A stretch of 64,000 nucleotides of DNA from Hemileia vastatrix (GCA_030280995.1 JASXTE010000001.1:3963001-4027000); one strand, 5' to 3'; shown: positions 20,559 through 33,074, counted from the stretch's first letter. The notes: a model not told the origin generated them from the sequence alone. Made by a program: numbers and translations.

Positions 20559-23500
20559 CAATATGCCTTTTCTAAGTACTCTTCTTTCTTTTCTAGCTGC
20601 ATCATTCTTGCACATAATAACTCTTCAGTAGTCTTGACTGTATCCCAGTCAACTCCAAGATATGATTTGGCTTACAAATCAACCAGTAAAACAAGTTCAT
20701 AGGGTGAAAATACGGTTGTCCTTTTAGCAGTAATTTGATCAGCAAATAAAACTAAAGGTAAATAACACCTCCAATTTTCAGCACTTGACCCACACATTTT
20801 GACTAAAGCGTACTTAATAACTTGATTACCTCTTTCAACCATACCTTCAGCTTCAGGATAATAAGGGGTTTCTACCCTAACCTTTGACCCAACTTTTGAT
20901 ATAGCTTCTCTAAACTCTGTCCCAAACTCAGGACCTCCATCTACCATTACCAATTTCATAACTCAATATCAATACACCCAATTTTTCAAAATAAATTCTG
21001 CCACATTTTTGGAAGTCAAATTAATAAGAGGCTCTGCCTCTACCCAACCAAATAAATCATCTCTGGCTACAATTAAATATTTAAACCTTCCCTCCTTAAT
21101 ATGAACGGCATCCAAACTAACCCTTCCAAAGAGAGTATTTTTTCTGGTATCATGACCAGGTTCTTTTTTCCTTAAATAACTTCTTCTTTGACATTCTTCA
21201 AATGACTGAACCCACTGTTTAACAGCCATCTTCATGCCAGGCCACCAAAATTGATCAGAAATTCTTCTGAAAGTTTCTTTAACGCCTCTATGCCCAAGAT
21301 CTTTATGCAGTGATTTCAATACTAAATCTTGCCTTTTCTTTTTAGATAAAACTACTTGAGGGTTTGGATACCTCCTTTTCATTAATTTTTGACCGGAAAA
21401 GTAAAACATAGATGAATTCCTTTTTGTAGCCACCCATTCATTGTCTTTTCCTTTCTAAAGTCAATAAATATTTTACCAACAACAAATAAAAACCAGTCTG
21501 ACCCCAGACTTTATCTTGAAAATTAATTAATATTATATCAATGGGCACTTCTCTATCACCAATATCACCTGCACATAAATGAGCCAATAGACATTGACCA
21601 CAAATTTAATTTTTGATTGAACTATGTCAATATTCTTCTTCTAAACCTTTTGATCTCTTAGGAACCTAATTCAAAAATACCTCTTTCTCTTATTCACCCT
21701 TTAAACACATAGATTTGTCCATCCTCTTTTTAACTGAATTATCTAATTCTCCAAAATATAAACCCTTCCTTAACCTACTACTATCCCAAACTACCACTCC
21801 TTCTTCATCTATATACACAACATCTTCTTCTACCTCTTTTTTACCAAATTTATCTACACCAATTTCATCAATTTTATCCTCATAAAAATAATTTTACAGT
21901 TTATCCTCTTGGTGGAGGTCATTGCCATAATAATCTCACACAATAATCCTGCCAGTTTAAACTCATGGGTGAGGTATGGAAAGTCTTCAGCTCCTTTAGT
22001 GCTTGCTTTAATCATAGGTATAAATTCATTGAACTCTTCTGAGTCTGAATCATCTTCAGTGGGTGGTCTTCTTGAAAAAACATCTGCCATAGTGAAAGTT
22101 TTACAAGGATTATAAACTAAGTCAAAAGAAAAATGTTGAATGAATGCTACCCATCTTTTCATAGGTAAATTTGGTAAACTTGGGTAATTAATCATTTGAA
22201 TTAAAGATTTTGTATCCACTTGCATTTCAAGTGTTGGCCCCACAAAAAATTTCGAAGTTTCTTTAAAATTTTTGCCACTCCACACAGTTCCAATTTTGGC
22301 TGACAATATCTTGATTCGACTTTGGTGAATACCACAGATTCATACCTAACTTGCCTAATGTAACCAGCTTTATCCATCTGAGACAAAACTTTCCCTGCAG
22401 CAACCTGACTTGAGTCAACTGCTAAATAAATCCTACCAGCATCTTTTCCATAATCTATCTTGTGCAGGACTAAATCCTTCCCCACAACCTTCTTCAATCT
22501 CTCAAATGCCCTTTCAAACTCTTCATCCCACCCCCAGTCTGAATCCTTTCTCTTCAACCTTCTAAATGGAGCTGCCAATGAAGAAAAGTCCTTGTTAAAC
22601 TTTTGAACATAAACACATACACCTAAAAACCCCCTAACTTTGGTCATATTCTTGGGTCTTGGCCAGGACTGAATTTTATTCACTTTATTTTTGGACAAAA
22701 TCCTACCCTCTCTACATACCACATGACCTAAAATCTCTAAAGCTGGCACACAACATGAAAATTTTGAACCCAAAATATTTAAACCAGCTTCTTCAATTCT
22801 AAATAAGATCCTTTCTGAAGTGATTGAATACTCCCAGATGAATTTTTGTATCCCTGGGCTCTTCTCCAACACTTCATTATTGTAATATGTTGAAGGTCCT
22901 TTAATTCCTCCATCGTCAATAAAGATTCCAGAATATTGAGGAATTTCATCTTGAAGAATCCAAGCCATCTGAACTTGATAAATGGCAACTGAATTTGTTG
23001 CTCCTTTAGGTAATCTTGACAATTGTAATCATCCTAGTGGTGTATCAAAAGTAATGAGAGGCCCAGAGTCTGGATGCAACTCACTCTCATCACATCCCCC
23101 CATAATATCTCCTAATCCATAACACACTCTTCCAGAAAATGCTTCCACAAACTCCTCAGAACTAGGTGGTATCCCAGCATCCTTTATTGTAACCCTATTT
23201 AATTCCCTGAGATCATGAACTACTCTAAGTTTGCCATTCGGTTTCTTGATACAAAATACCAGACTAGAATAACTTGATGATGATTGCTCATACAGTCCAG
23301 TGCAAATCTGTTCTCTAACAAATTCAATATAAGCTTATTTTAATGCAGCCGGAATTGGGATTGGTTTTCGCTGCCACAGTTCATGAAATACCACAGGAAT
23401 CTTGTAACGCTCCCCATAAGAATGCTTCAACTCACCCCTCTCCTCTTCTACAAAAGCAATGGCCTTCTCTCTCTTGACCATCACATCCAACAATGACTTC

Positions 23501-24378
23501 TTCTCTTCTCCAGACAACCGACCATCAGGTCCAAAATTTACATCACCTAATATATCAACAGTGATTCTTCATGTTTCAGAAAATTTTGGTGGATTCTTCA
23601 CCTAGGGAAAATTTAAGGATCTATTGATAGCCTTGGTCTTCTCAAAGGCGGATTTAATTTAGTTAGTAGCAGTTCATTAATTGTCTAGATTTTATTTGCT
23701 ACATTTTTATATTTTGCTGCTTCCACATCTACATAAAATTGAGGTGAAATATTTATTTTTGTGTTGCCATTAAAAATTTTGTTAAAGGAATTCTCTTCAT
23801 CAGCAGAATCAGAATCAAAAATAAGAAGAATGATAATTTATTACATTTTTATATTAAACCTTTTTCCCTTTTCCTTCATCTAATTTATCAACAAATTTTC
23901 CCAAACCTTTAATTCCCTTATCCATCATAAAATCACCTGTAAAAAAAGCTGGCAGTCTATCCTCTTGCTCAAGGACTGGAATCAAATTATCACAAAAACT
24001 GTTTTTTTGTGTTTTAATTATACTAAGATTTTTTATAGAATTTTGATGAAATAATTGCAGTTTACCCTCTTTCTGGAGGTCAGAAAATAAAACATTCCAA
24101 TTTTTATTCAACATAATATTTCCCATCTTCCCTCTTGATCCATTCTTGAATGTGATAAAATAACTTGACAGAGAAGTGAGACAAACCAAAAAATTGAAGA
24201 TATAATGACAATTTAATGTATTATTAACAGAAAATAATTGAGAATCCACTTGAATTATCTCCAAGTGAGCTGATGTATTAAAATCTGGGATCTCATGCTG
24301 GGGAGAGATTTCAACATTAGAGTGATCAGCCCCTGCTACACCAAAAAATGAGGGTCTCCATAATCCCCCTTTAAACAC
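20559..24378 (-). pseudogene. pol: E1 protease-RT linker and pol, part right of E3
   Basis: From right to left: linker (24378-23600), RT N-terminal part (KIPVVFHELWQ), RT core ending in IFIDDGGIKGP and RNase H (IYLAVDSSQ, ESRYCQPKLEL) in one open stretch 23022-22201, then integrase pieces 21433-20672 with SLDAVHI, MVDGGPEF and AEGMVERG, so the D,D,E triad is readable. The zinc motif is damaged (SFEECQRR, Cys to Phe). Many stops and frameshifts. The gene is cut at 20555 by E3 and continues at 6720. Confidence 0.85.
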
Positions 24379-26818
24379 AATTCACCAGAAGCCATCTTTT
24401 TAATACACCACTTTTTGGTGCAAGTACAACACTGACACAGAGTAGTGATCCCTGGCACTGTCTCCTAACCTTCATCTCCAGGAGGTGCCAACTGCACATG
24501 TAGCCTCCTCATATCCTCTCCAGTAATCTCCAAACTAATACCCATGCCAGACTGATAGCCAATCCAGGCCTCAAAATCCATCAAAAAAGAACCACCAAGA
24601 ACAGTTTTAACTTCCCCTCTGGCCACATAAAAGTGAACCTTACTGATAGATCTGCAAATACCTCTGAGGTTTCCACAGTACCAGTCTTAATTGGCAAGCC
24701 TATAATTGTTGCTTGCTCTAAAGAAATTAAATTAATATAAGACCCTGAATTGACCAGGGCCTTCACTTCTTAACCATTAAGAGTCACCACCAGGTAACCC
24801 AGGGGAGCAGAAAAATGTGTTTCAACATCCTCCCCAAACTTCTCAATATTCTCACAAATATATACCGCCTCTCCAGCAGAAACCCGTTGCCTTGTCAGAT
24901 GCTTCTTCTGCTTCTCTGCAAGTGCCGGACTAACAGTGAAAAGCTCCCCCAAAAATAAGGGAGTCTGAAGTTGATTCACCCTATTCAAAACATTGTCCAT
25001 TGCATTTTCTTGACCAGATACTACTGGCCACTTTTACTGGACTTTTGATTTATCAACCTTGGCCCTGGGCACTGCTTGAGGACCCACATTGCCATCTTCA
25101 TTACAAAAATCCCTAGCTCCATCACCAGCTTCTTTCACTAATCCCAATCCGTTGCTAGTCCTTCTTACTCCCTCCATTGGGATGGGACTGCTAAAACTTG
25201 GTCTGGGTAGTGACGCCAAAGGCACATACTCCTCAGAATCCAAATCATCATCTGGCATAGGCTCACCATTTAAATCAAATTTTCCATAACTAGGGGGCCC
25301 CATATCAGCCATCCCCTTCTGAATTCTATAAATTTTGTCCTTAGAGTAAGTTCTTGACTTGTTAATTTCCTTGCCAGGTTTAGCCCTTATTTGGCTCTGA
25401 ATGCTACTTTTAGCTTTAGTAGCAGCTGCTCTTCTAGCATCATTAACATCATATTTTCCAGCCATAAAGTTACCCTCCACTATAGCAACTGTTGCCAGCT
25501 CCAAACCACAAAAAGAAGTTGAAAATGTGGCGTTACTGCCCTCTTCCTCTTTACACTTGTCAGCTTTTCCACCACTTTTACCATCACCATTTTTACCACC
25601 CTTGGAATTATCATCATCATCCTTCAACTCTTCAAACCAGGCTCTTCTTTCAACTGCCATATTCCTTCTAACCAAATTGGAAGGCACTTGTCCATCACTG
25701 GGCTTGATGAAAGATCTATCAGGGAATTTATAAACCTTACAATCAAATAAAACTCTACCAGCAAACAAGTCTTTATCCAGAATGAAACATACTCCAGCTC
25801 TGTGCCCCCTCCTATTACAGTAGGAGCACACCTTTGGCTCATCATAGTCACCTCTAAAACCATTACCACCATTACCATTCCCATTCTTATTATTGCCTGA
25901 GAAGCGGTTTCCATTTCTATTGCCATTATAATTTTGACGTTCACATCCTCTAGATTGATAAGAGGTTGAAGTTGATGAAGAAGCAATTGGGGCCTTATTG
26001 GACTTCTGAGTCTCTTGGACAAAAATCTTTAATTGTTTAGTTAAATTGGCCAAGTGATTGAACATCTTGTTGTCCACAGTACCCTCAACTTTTATCACCG
26101 GTAGTCTTATTTGAGCCTTCTTGGCCTCTTGAGCTTTGACCATGATATTGTTTTTTTCTGCCAAAACTTCACCAAACTTGCTGAAATATTGAGTGCATGA
26201 CTCTTGATATTTGTCCAAAGCCATTAATTTTAGATGGGCCTGGATAATCTCCTTAATAACCTCCAATGCTGGTAATTTTTTTTTGCCATTGGGTAGTTCC
26301 TTCATTAAATCCTTTCTTGAAAGTTCCTTCAAGACGTCCATTTGAATATCACTACTACAAGCTGACCAGAAAAGATCCTTGGCTTGGTTTTCATGAACCA
26401 ATTTGTCCACCAGAATCAGATATTCAACTACTTCATTGAATTAAACGCATAACTTTATAAAATCAGCCATAGAAGAAACTCCACCCTTTGCCTGCCAATC
26501 ACCAACAATTTTATTAAGGTCCAACATAGTAAGTCTAACACCCCATCTATCAACCATAGCCTTTGACAAATTCACCCAATCCTTGTCCTTAAAAGCCTGC
26601 ATAGCAATGAAATCTTTTTCCACCTCCCTATCAGCAATAAAAAACCTAATCTACTTCACAATGTCCACATGAGAAGCACCATCAACAAAAGCAGCAGCTT
26701 TATACCTAATAATAAGACATTCAACCTCCTCCCAATAAAACTTTGGGCCATCCCAAGAAACAATCCTGAAAGAAGGAGTAAGAAGAAGAGAAGAACAAGA
26801 GGCAGAAGCAGAAGACAT
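24379..26818 (-). pseudogene. gag: E1 gag-protease
   Basis: Start at 26818 (MSSASAS). The longest open part is 26410-25034 with the capsid-like C-terminal half, the Asn/Gly linker and an intact knuckle CSYCNRRGHRAGVC, followed by IQKGMADMGPPSYG. Stops occur near 26650, 26445 and 25035. The protease site reads VNSGSYINLIS, with Asn in place of the catalytic Asp. Close relative of E3 gag. Confidence 0.85.
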
Positions 26819-26960
26819 CCCAATAAATTAAGGAAAGCATTTAAACCGTTAAAAATAAACAAGCCTCTTGCAGGCTAGGATAGAAAATTCAATAAGAGCT
26901 CCAAAGAATATGCCTCTTGCAGGCTAAGAAAGTCCTAGAAAAAGCTAGAGATTTTGAAAA

Positions 26961-26977
26961 CCCCATGTTGGGCACCA
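26961..26977 (-). other. E1 primer binding site
   Basis: Minus strand TGGTGCCCAACATGGGG shortly after the 5' LTR. Confidence 0.6.
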
Positions 26978-26981
26978 CCTA

Positions 26982-28363
26982 TGTAGAAAACCTCTTACAG
27001 TCACCTTGCTGTAAGAAGAATCTGAAGGAGTTGGATAAACCAAAGAAAACCCTGTCCTTCTAAATAAATAAGGGTTGCAAAAATAACTAAGCTAGCTAGT
27101 CTACTTAAATTAATTAAAAAATATGAAAAACTGATTGTATAAATGCTTATTGAGATTTGGAAATACAGCTGTTGAGAAAGAAATACTGATTACAACAATT
27201 AAGGTGTATCAGTGAAAGATCTGTAAAGAAAGACTTTTATGTTTTTATAAGATTTTATTTTTAATGAGATAACAATAAAAACAAGTCCCTGAGGTTGAGA
27301 CCTTTCCAAAGATACCCTATATGTCATTAAAATTTTATTGTTGTGTTATATTTTAAATGTGGTTAAAAAGTATAAATGTTATAAGGGTATTACAATTTTA
27401 TTAAAAAAAATGTTGAGAAATGACAAATATGAATGTGGTTGTTAATTACATCAAAAAACACCCTTCTTATCAAAACTGAAAAGACAAAAAAGTGTAGAAA
27501 CCTAATATTCCCCCCTTTCTATCTGATTCTCCTAATCCTGACCTTTCCAACAATACCCTACATGCATAGGATCTACAATAAACTACTGATCTAATAAGCA
27601 TAATAAATTCTAACCAAATATTGCCACAATAGCCAAATTTTTCCACAGTCACCAAGATTTGGTACAGTGTCCAACCTTTGGTACAGTGACCAAACTTTGG
27701 CACAGTGACCAAACTTTCCCATTGTGAGCAAATTTTGCCACAATGAGCTCTTTTTTCCATAATGAGCTAATTTTGTCAGAGTGAGATAAATTTGCCACAG
27801 TGAGATAATTTTGCCACCATGACAGAATTTTTCCAGTACACTTTGCTTTTGCACTGGAAAATCACCAGAGCAAACAAGAGAGCACCGGAGCACTGGAGCT
27901 CAGTGGCCATTCCATCAGCACACCATATCCACCAATAATACTATAAGTCACTAAATCAAGTAAAACACTAAGAAAACAGTAAAATATCATAAAAACCATC
28001 AAGACATAAAAGATAGAGAAAACTCTGTGCTATCCAATGATAAAAATCACCTTCCTAAATTCTAAATATCCAGCCTTATAATCCAGAAAGCTGCTACTAA
28101 TCTTCAAAAATAAACCTAAAAGAGCCCCAAAAAATACCCAAAGTTGGAGAATCACCCCGAAAATCCAATATGACCTTTTTAAAATCCATAAAACCATCAA
28201 ATCACAAGAAAAATACCATCATATAACCATTCCAAAATGCCACAAATCAACCCAAAAATATCCATAATAACCAAATTAACACCAGGTAACACCAAAATTT
28301 CCTTTCAACCAATATTCAATCAAATTTTTACCTAAGTGGCATACCCAGATGTGAAATGCCACA
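26982..28363 (-). repeat. E1 5' LTR
   Basis: 1382 bp, TGTAGAAA...TGCCACA. Minisatellite about 27609-27850, shorter than in the 3' LTR. Partner 1941-3358. Confidence 0.85.
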
Positions 28364-29744
28364 GTATATGTCAGGTTTTAGAATATTTAATCATTAATCA
28401 TGTAAACCAAATTTATTACAAAATCATCGCAATGTTTTTTAACTCTGGACTTGTCATAGTGTCAAAAGTTCTGTCCTTCAAAGGGAATATCATCCTTTAT
28501 GAGGGTGTGGCACTGTGGATTAGAAAGTGCTATAGATGAACTAAATATTTGACTATCTGAAGAGTTATCAAGGCATTAGAACACAAAGTTTCAAGATTGT
28601 TGTGAGTGAGATGGAGGACAAAAATTTATTACATGAAATACACCATATACTTAAGACAAAGTGTTCAGAGCACTGTATATATAATCATCTCATTATTATC
28701 AAATATATGATGTTTTTTAAATGGAGACAGAACCCAACCAGCCAACATGCCCTTGAAAATATGACCTACAGACTTTATCAAAATTGAAAATTATTCAATA
28801 AATCAGCCATCATGATATATAATCAAGTATTTTATTTTAGTGATGATAATATTGATATAACTGCACCCAACATGTACTCATAATAAAAGTTTAAAATTTT
28901 AATTACTTAATTTATACTTGACTAGCATTAATGCAAGTCAAGTTTAAAATTATCTTGACAGTTTTAAAATAGAGCCAACTTCAAAAGCAAACAAAATGAA
29001 ATGTCAATATTGAAAATCATTCAATAATATTAAGGAGTAATGACAATACTGAGAAAAGACCATGGCACAGCTCAATCAAATACCAACTGACCAAAAGTCA
29101 TTTCAATATTAAAGAATCATATTAAATTATGGGCACCAACCATAATTCTGCACTTCTGATTTCCACTGCCCAAAAATGAATGCACACAGCATTCTTTTAC
29201 TGCTTGACCTTATCTTTTATTCCCCATACTACTAGTCAAGTGTAAAAATTCATGAGGGCGATTGTGATTTTGGTTTGACAGTCATATTCATGACCAAATA
29301 AGATTTCATATTGAATACATGTATATTATGCATATGAAATATGCATATTATAACCATATTGCATAAAATATTTTTTGAATATTGAATATGCATATTTTTC
29401 ATTTTTCATATGCATATGCATATTTTTGCATTTTGAATATGCATATTTTGAATTTTGCATATGCGTCTTTTTTGCAAATTTTTTACATATATTGTTTATA
29501 TTGGATATGCATTCTGCATCTATATTTAGTATGCAATATGAATGATTATTAAATATGCATTTTGCTTGCATATTGAATATTAAATAAAGTATATGTCATA
29601 TTTCCTTAAATCATGCTTTTGGAAGGGGGTGGTAGCAAAGAAATATACAAGTGTTTCCAAAATATCTTTACTTAATGTATTTCTACTCATATACCCCTCA
29701 AAAAGGTTCCTCAAGGATTACATCATGGGCTACTATGAGATCAC
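28364..29744. other. Right arm of T, non-coding
   Basis: AT-rich; short ORFs at 28336-28787 show nothing recognisable. Contains the ATGCAT-rich block at 29322-29585. No transposase seen. Confidence 0.5.
29322..29585. repeat. Block of ATATGCATAT palindromes
   Basis: About ten variants of the self-complementary ATATGCATAT / AATATGCATATT in some 260 bp, irregularly spaced by T-rich sequence. Low complexity but non-random. Confidence 0.6.
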
Positions 29745-29748
29745 TAAA

Positions 29749-29793
29749 AAACAACTTGCCTACAAGTTGTATTATTTTTCACCCTGTGTTTGG
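29749..29793 (-). repeat. Right terminal inverted repeat of T
   Basis: Complement of 209-251 with two transitions. Here the pair ACAACTTG and CAAGTTGT with loop CCTA is a perfect 8-bp hairpin. Confidence 0.8.
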
Positions 29794-29802
29794 ATCCACC
29801 TT
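29794..29802. repeat. Target site duplication of T, right copy
   Basis: ATCCACCTT, identical to 199-207. Confidence 0.85.
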
Positions 29803-31123
29803 GGGAGCCTTGGGCTTAGGCTAAGCCTGTGAAGTGCTCTTGGGACTATCCACTCTCCCAGAATCAACATAATAAACACCAGCCAAACATTCCCTCTTTG
29901 ACTGTGCTTCACAAGAATACAGATCCAAACCACCATAAGAAGTATTTAAAGAGACCTTATTGACCTCCTTCCACTTCTCCTTGACATCAACACATTCCTT
30001 GCCAGAAGACTTCCCCTGATCTGAAATCTTCTCAAACCTTGGCCTCCTCTGATTGAGACCACTCCATCTCCTGACCAGATTAACAAGAGCCTTCCCCTCA
30101 CTGGGCTTCACAAATGAACCATCAGCGAACTTGAACACCCTGCCATCAAACTCCACCTTTCCCTCTGACACATCTCTTTTCAGATCCCAAGAATCATTTG
30201 ACCAGTTCCCCCTCCTACTACAATAGGGGCACACCCAAGGATAACTACCACCACCTGCTCTCCTTTTAAAATGCTTGGCCTGCTGCATTGAGGCCCTATT
30301 CACCTTCTGAGTTTTCTGAACAAAGATGTGCAACTGCTTGGTCAAGTCCATCAGTTGCTCCATCACTGGGCCCTCTCCTCTTTGGGAAAATTCACCACCT
30401 TCTTCTCTTCCTTCTTCATCTTAACTTCCTCCTCAGCCAAAGCCTCACTGAATTTGCTGACATTTTTGGCACACCCCTCCTGATAGTTTTCCACAGCCAA
30501 TAACTTTAAACAGGCCTCCAAAGCCTCTTTCACCTTATCCAAGGTAGGAAACTTCTAACCCCCATTATCCAGATTCTTCATCACTTCCTTCCTTGAAAGC
30601 TTCTTCAATACATTCATCCTGACATTCCTGGCTAGGGCAGACCAAAAACATCCTTGGCAGCATTTTCATGTGCCAACTCCTCTACTTCCACCAAATACTC
30701 CACTACAGGGTCAAACTGAAACAGAAACTTCCTGTAACTGTGCAGGCTACCCAAACCACCATAATATTTCCATTCACCGAGAACCTTATTCAGATCCACC
30801 ATTGTGAACCTGACACCCCATCTATCCACCATCTCCCTGCACAAAAACTTCCAATTCCTCTTCTTGTAGCCAGACATGGCTACCACCTCCTTCTCCACTT
30901 CCCTATCACCATTGAAGAAAATAATTTTCTTCACCATATCCAGGTAAGAAGCACCACCGACACTAGCAGCAGCCTCATACTTCTACAGAAACCACTTCAC
31001 ATCTTCATTATTAAACTTGGTAACATCCCAATTTTTGATCCTAACACACTCACTAACTATCACAGCAGGAGGACCTCCCTCCCCAATGACAGTCACCATA
31101 AGAATAGAGGAACTAGAAGCCAT
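29803..31123 (-). pseudogene. gag: E0 Gypsy gag, proximal part (right of T)
   Basis: Start at 31123 (MASSSS). Capsid-like motifs DREVEKEV and VDRWGVRF, then a degraded knuckle CPYCSRRGNWSNDSW in which the His and the last Cys are replaced. Nonsense codons near 30981 and 30555, a frameshift near 30655 and a TAG shortly before T. It resumes at 198-1. More diverged from E1-E3 than they are from each other, and the oldest layer of the stack by position. Confidence 0.8.
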
Positions 31124-31195
31124 TCCTTCAGACCAAAATAACCAAAAAGGGCCGACCAAAGACAACAGACACTCCAAAGAACTAGCAGGTTAAAA

Positions 31196-31212
31196 CCCCA
31201 TGTTGGGAGTCA
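31196..31212 (-). other. E0 primer binding site
   Basis: Minus strand TGACTCCCAACATGGGG, aligned with the E1 and E3 sites; the first bases are altered. Confidence 0.5.
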
Positions 31213-31216
31213 GAAA

Positions 31217-31780
31217 TTTAGATCATCCTATAGTGCTAACTATAAGCCTTGACCAAGGGAGTTGGTATGGATAACAAGAATTGTTTCTGAAAATTGAGTG
31301 ATCTTTTATAAATTCAAGTAAACTGAGAAATCCGGGAAAGGTTGTGCAAGATATCTGTTTAAAGCATATTTCAGGAATGTTGTAAGGACACTCAAGGTTA
31401 AATTGTGGTTGGTGTTGTATGGAAGGTGTTCAGGAATATAAGTAGCGATTATCCAGCATGTAACACATGTAAGCCAAGTCAAGTTCAGCATTGGAGTTGG
31501 TAGCAGAGTTAACCAATAGATCCAGGGCTAGAGTGGTAACAGTGATTTCTAGTTGAAAATGGACAGAAAGAGGCATGTTAGTAAATGGTAATGAAGACCA
31601 AGGGTGAGTGTATGATGAAGGGGCTGCTTAAGTGGTGGGAAGTCATGTTTTTCACCTTTTGAATAATAAGCCCTTGAGAATTAGGTGAAGAAAATCTTAG
31701 TAGATGGTGTGTATTTACCTAGTGCTGACTAATCAAGATGAAGGAGAGAAGTGTTTTCATGGCTTATTTTTCCCAAAAAA
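31217..31780 (-). repeat. Probable E0 5' LTR, U5 side (outer end not found)
   Basis: Starts TTTAGATCATCCTATAGTG and contains AAGGGAGTTGGTATGGATAAC, resembling the LTR edge of E1-E3 (AAGGAGTTGGATAAAC). The far end is not recognisable, and it may extend through the hairpin array. Confidence 0.4.
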
Positions 31781-31781
31781 A

Positions 31782-31805
31782 GGTGTGTTTGACCTCAAAC
31801 ACACC
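31782..31805. repeat. Perfect 10-bp hairpin
   Basis: GGTGTGTTTG, loop ACCT, CAAACACACC. Confidence 0.75.
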
Positions 31806-32100
31806 ATCACCATACACTTGTCCAGGGCAGCTGTATTTAATTTTCTAATGGTGAGTTTGGTACTAATTTGTGGCATCTTTATTTGGAATATTTGATAAAG
31901 TTTGAGACCCCCTTATATACTCCATCTCATATTGTTTTCATAGAAAATCTCTATTTTTCTAGAACTCTCCTTATCAGCAATGGCCCATTTTTTTTGAGCC
32001 ATTAATACCTTCATCAATTCTCTACCACTCATAGTTCTTAATATATCAAATAATATGAATTTTATATTTCCACTAATTTTTTTTTCAAGATTCCAAATGT

Positions 32101-32600
32101 CAGATAACACTACCAGCAAGAGGAATCCTGGCTGGTAGTAATCTGATAATGCATAAAAAAACCCCCAAGCCACAGAAAGTGGCTCAGGTTTGAATAAAAA
32201 ATGATTTTTCACATCCAGCTTTAAGCTGCCTGCATTTAATTAAAATAAATTACCAAAGCCACTTTTAAGGGCTTTGGATAATTTAATAATACATCCTACA
32301 GGCAGTTTAAAACTTCCTGCAAGATATTTTCTTTAAAAGCAAACAAAGTTTCATGCAGAAACTTTGCCTGCTTTTTTTTATATTATTGACCTTCAGCCAG
32401 TTCAAAACTGGCTGCAGGTTTTTTTTAAAGCAACCAAAGTCACTTTTAGTGACTTTGGAATCAGATATTTTTTTATCTCCCAGCCAGATAACACTGGTTG
32501 GGAGTTTATTGGTGATATTTAAGCAGCCATTTTGCTTAAGGAAAAATCAGCCGCTTAGAAAATATACTACCAGCCAGGGGGAGCCTGGCTGGTAGTAATA
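32101..32600. repeat. Array of ten or more short hairpins
   Basis: Consecutive inverted pairs: 32110-32138 (CTACCAGC/GCTGGTAG), 32168-32184 (AGCCAC/GTGGCT), 32216-32228 (CAGCTT/AAGCTG), 32253-32277 (CCAAAGCC/GGCTTTGG), 32299-32319, 32344-32366 (CAAAGTTTC/GAAACTTTG), 32394-32414 (CAGCCAGTT/AACTGGCTG), 32434-32458 (CCAAAGTCACT/AGTGACTTTGG, perfect), 32477-32504 (CTCCCAGCCAG/CTGGTTGGGAG), 32519-32539 (TTAAGCA/TGCTTAA), 32567-32595 (CTACCAGCCAGG/CCTGGCTGGTAG, perfect). Loops are usually 3-8 nt. The first and last hairpins are near copies of each other. Confidence 0.85.
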
Positions 32601-33074
32601 TATTATTTCAAAAAAATAAACCCCATCTAACTATTCACTCACTTTGGCTGCTCTGATCATATCAGTCAAAAGTTAGTCCAACAAATCAACAAGTTAAAAC
32701 AAGAAGGTAAAAGTTATAAATTAAAAAAACTTTTAGGTAGATCAAAAATTATGGGGATTTTTAAAGTCATCAAGTATTTATTATTCTTTCATAATTTTCT
32801 AATAAATAAATCTGATATTTCAATTTATTAAAGTAAAGTAATGGGTCAACAACATTGTGTTTTATAAATGGTAATCATAACAAAATTAATTTTCTTATAT
32901 GGTGTTCCTCTAGGCTATACCTGTGGAAAGTCCCAAACTTAGTCTCTAGACTTGATTTGAATTTTGGCTTGAGGAATTGTCATTAATTTAAAACAAGTAA
33001 ATTTACCTAATCTTCTTTTTATTTCTTTATTGTTTTATGTAATTATGTTAAATTTTTGTGACTTGCACCCCTTA
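32601..33074. other. AT-rich sequence, nothing recognised
   Basis: No gene, repeat or RNA recognised. It is the left flank of E5 and ends with CCTTA (33070-33074), the E5 target site. Confidence 0.5.

Larger units (their letters stand above)
1941..28363 (-). mobile_element. Ty3/Gypsy element E1 (hosts E3 and E2)
   Basis: LTRs at 1941-3358 and 26982-28363 begin TGTAGAAA and end TGC[T/C]ACA. They look roughly 90% alike by eye where compared. Between them, on the minus strand, lie a PBS, gag, protease, RT, RNase H and integrase, interrupted at 6721-20554 by E3. The flanking tetranucleotides are GCAT (1937-1940) and GTAT (28364-28367), consistent with a 4-bp TSD with one C-to-T change. It lies inside transposon T. 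Net length without E3 is about 12.6 kb, long because of repeats and insertions in its 3' region. Confidence 0.8.
208..29793. mobile_element. DNA transposon T (MULE-like by TSD length), interrupted by E1
   Basis: The two ends are inverted repeats. The left end reads CACAGGGTGAAAAATAATA, two mismatches (both transitions), then ACTTGTAGGCAAGTTG and a T-run. The right end on the minus strand reads the same with CA in place of TG. A perfect 9-bp duplication flanks the pair. Without the nested Gypsy element E1 (1941-28363), T would be about 3.16 kb. I see no transposase in either arm, so it is probably a non-autonomous or decayed copy. A 9-bp TSD fits Mutator-like elements better than hAT (8 bp), but the superfamily is inference. 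It sits inside the gag gene of E0. Confidence 0.75.

Noticed and set aside
28602..28787. Short ORF in the right arm of T as a transposase relic
   Set aside because: Short, no DDE or zinc motif; nothing to support it.
208..29793. A single giant (Starship-like) cargo transposon of 29.6 kb
   Set aside because: The interior is fully explained by nested Gypsy elements with their own LTRs; no tyrosine recombinase or cargo genes seen.
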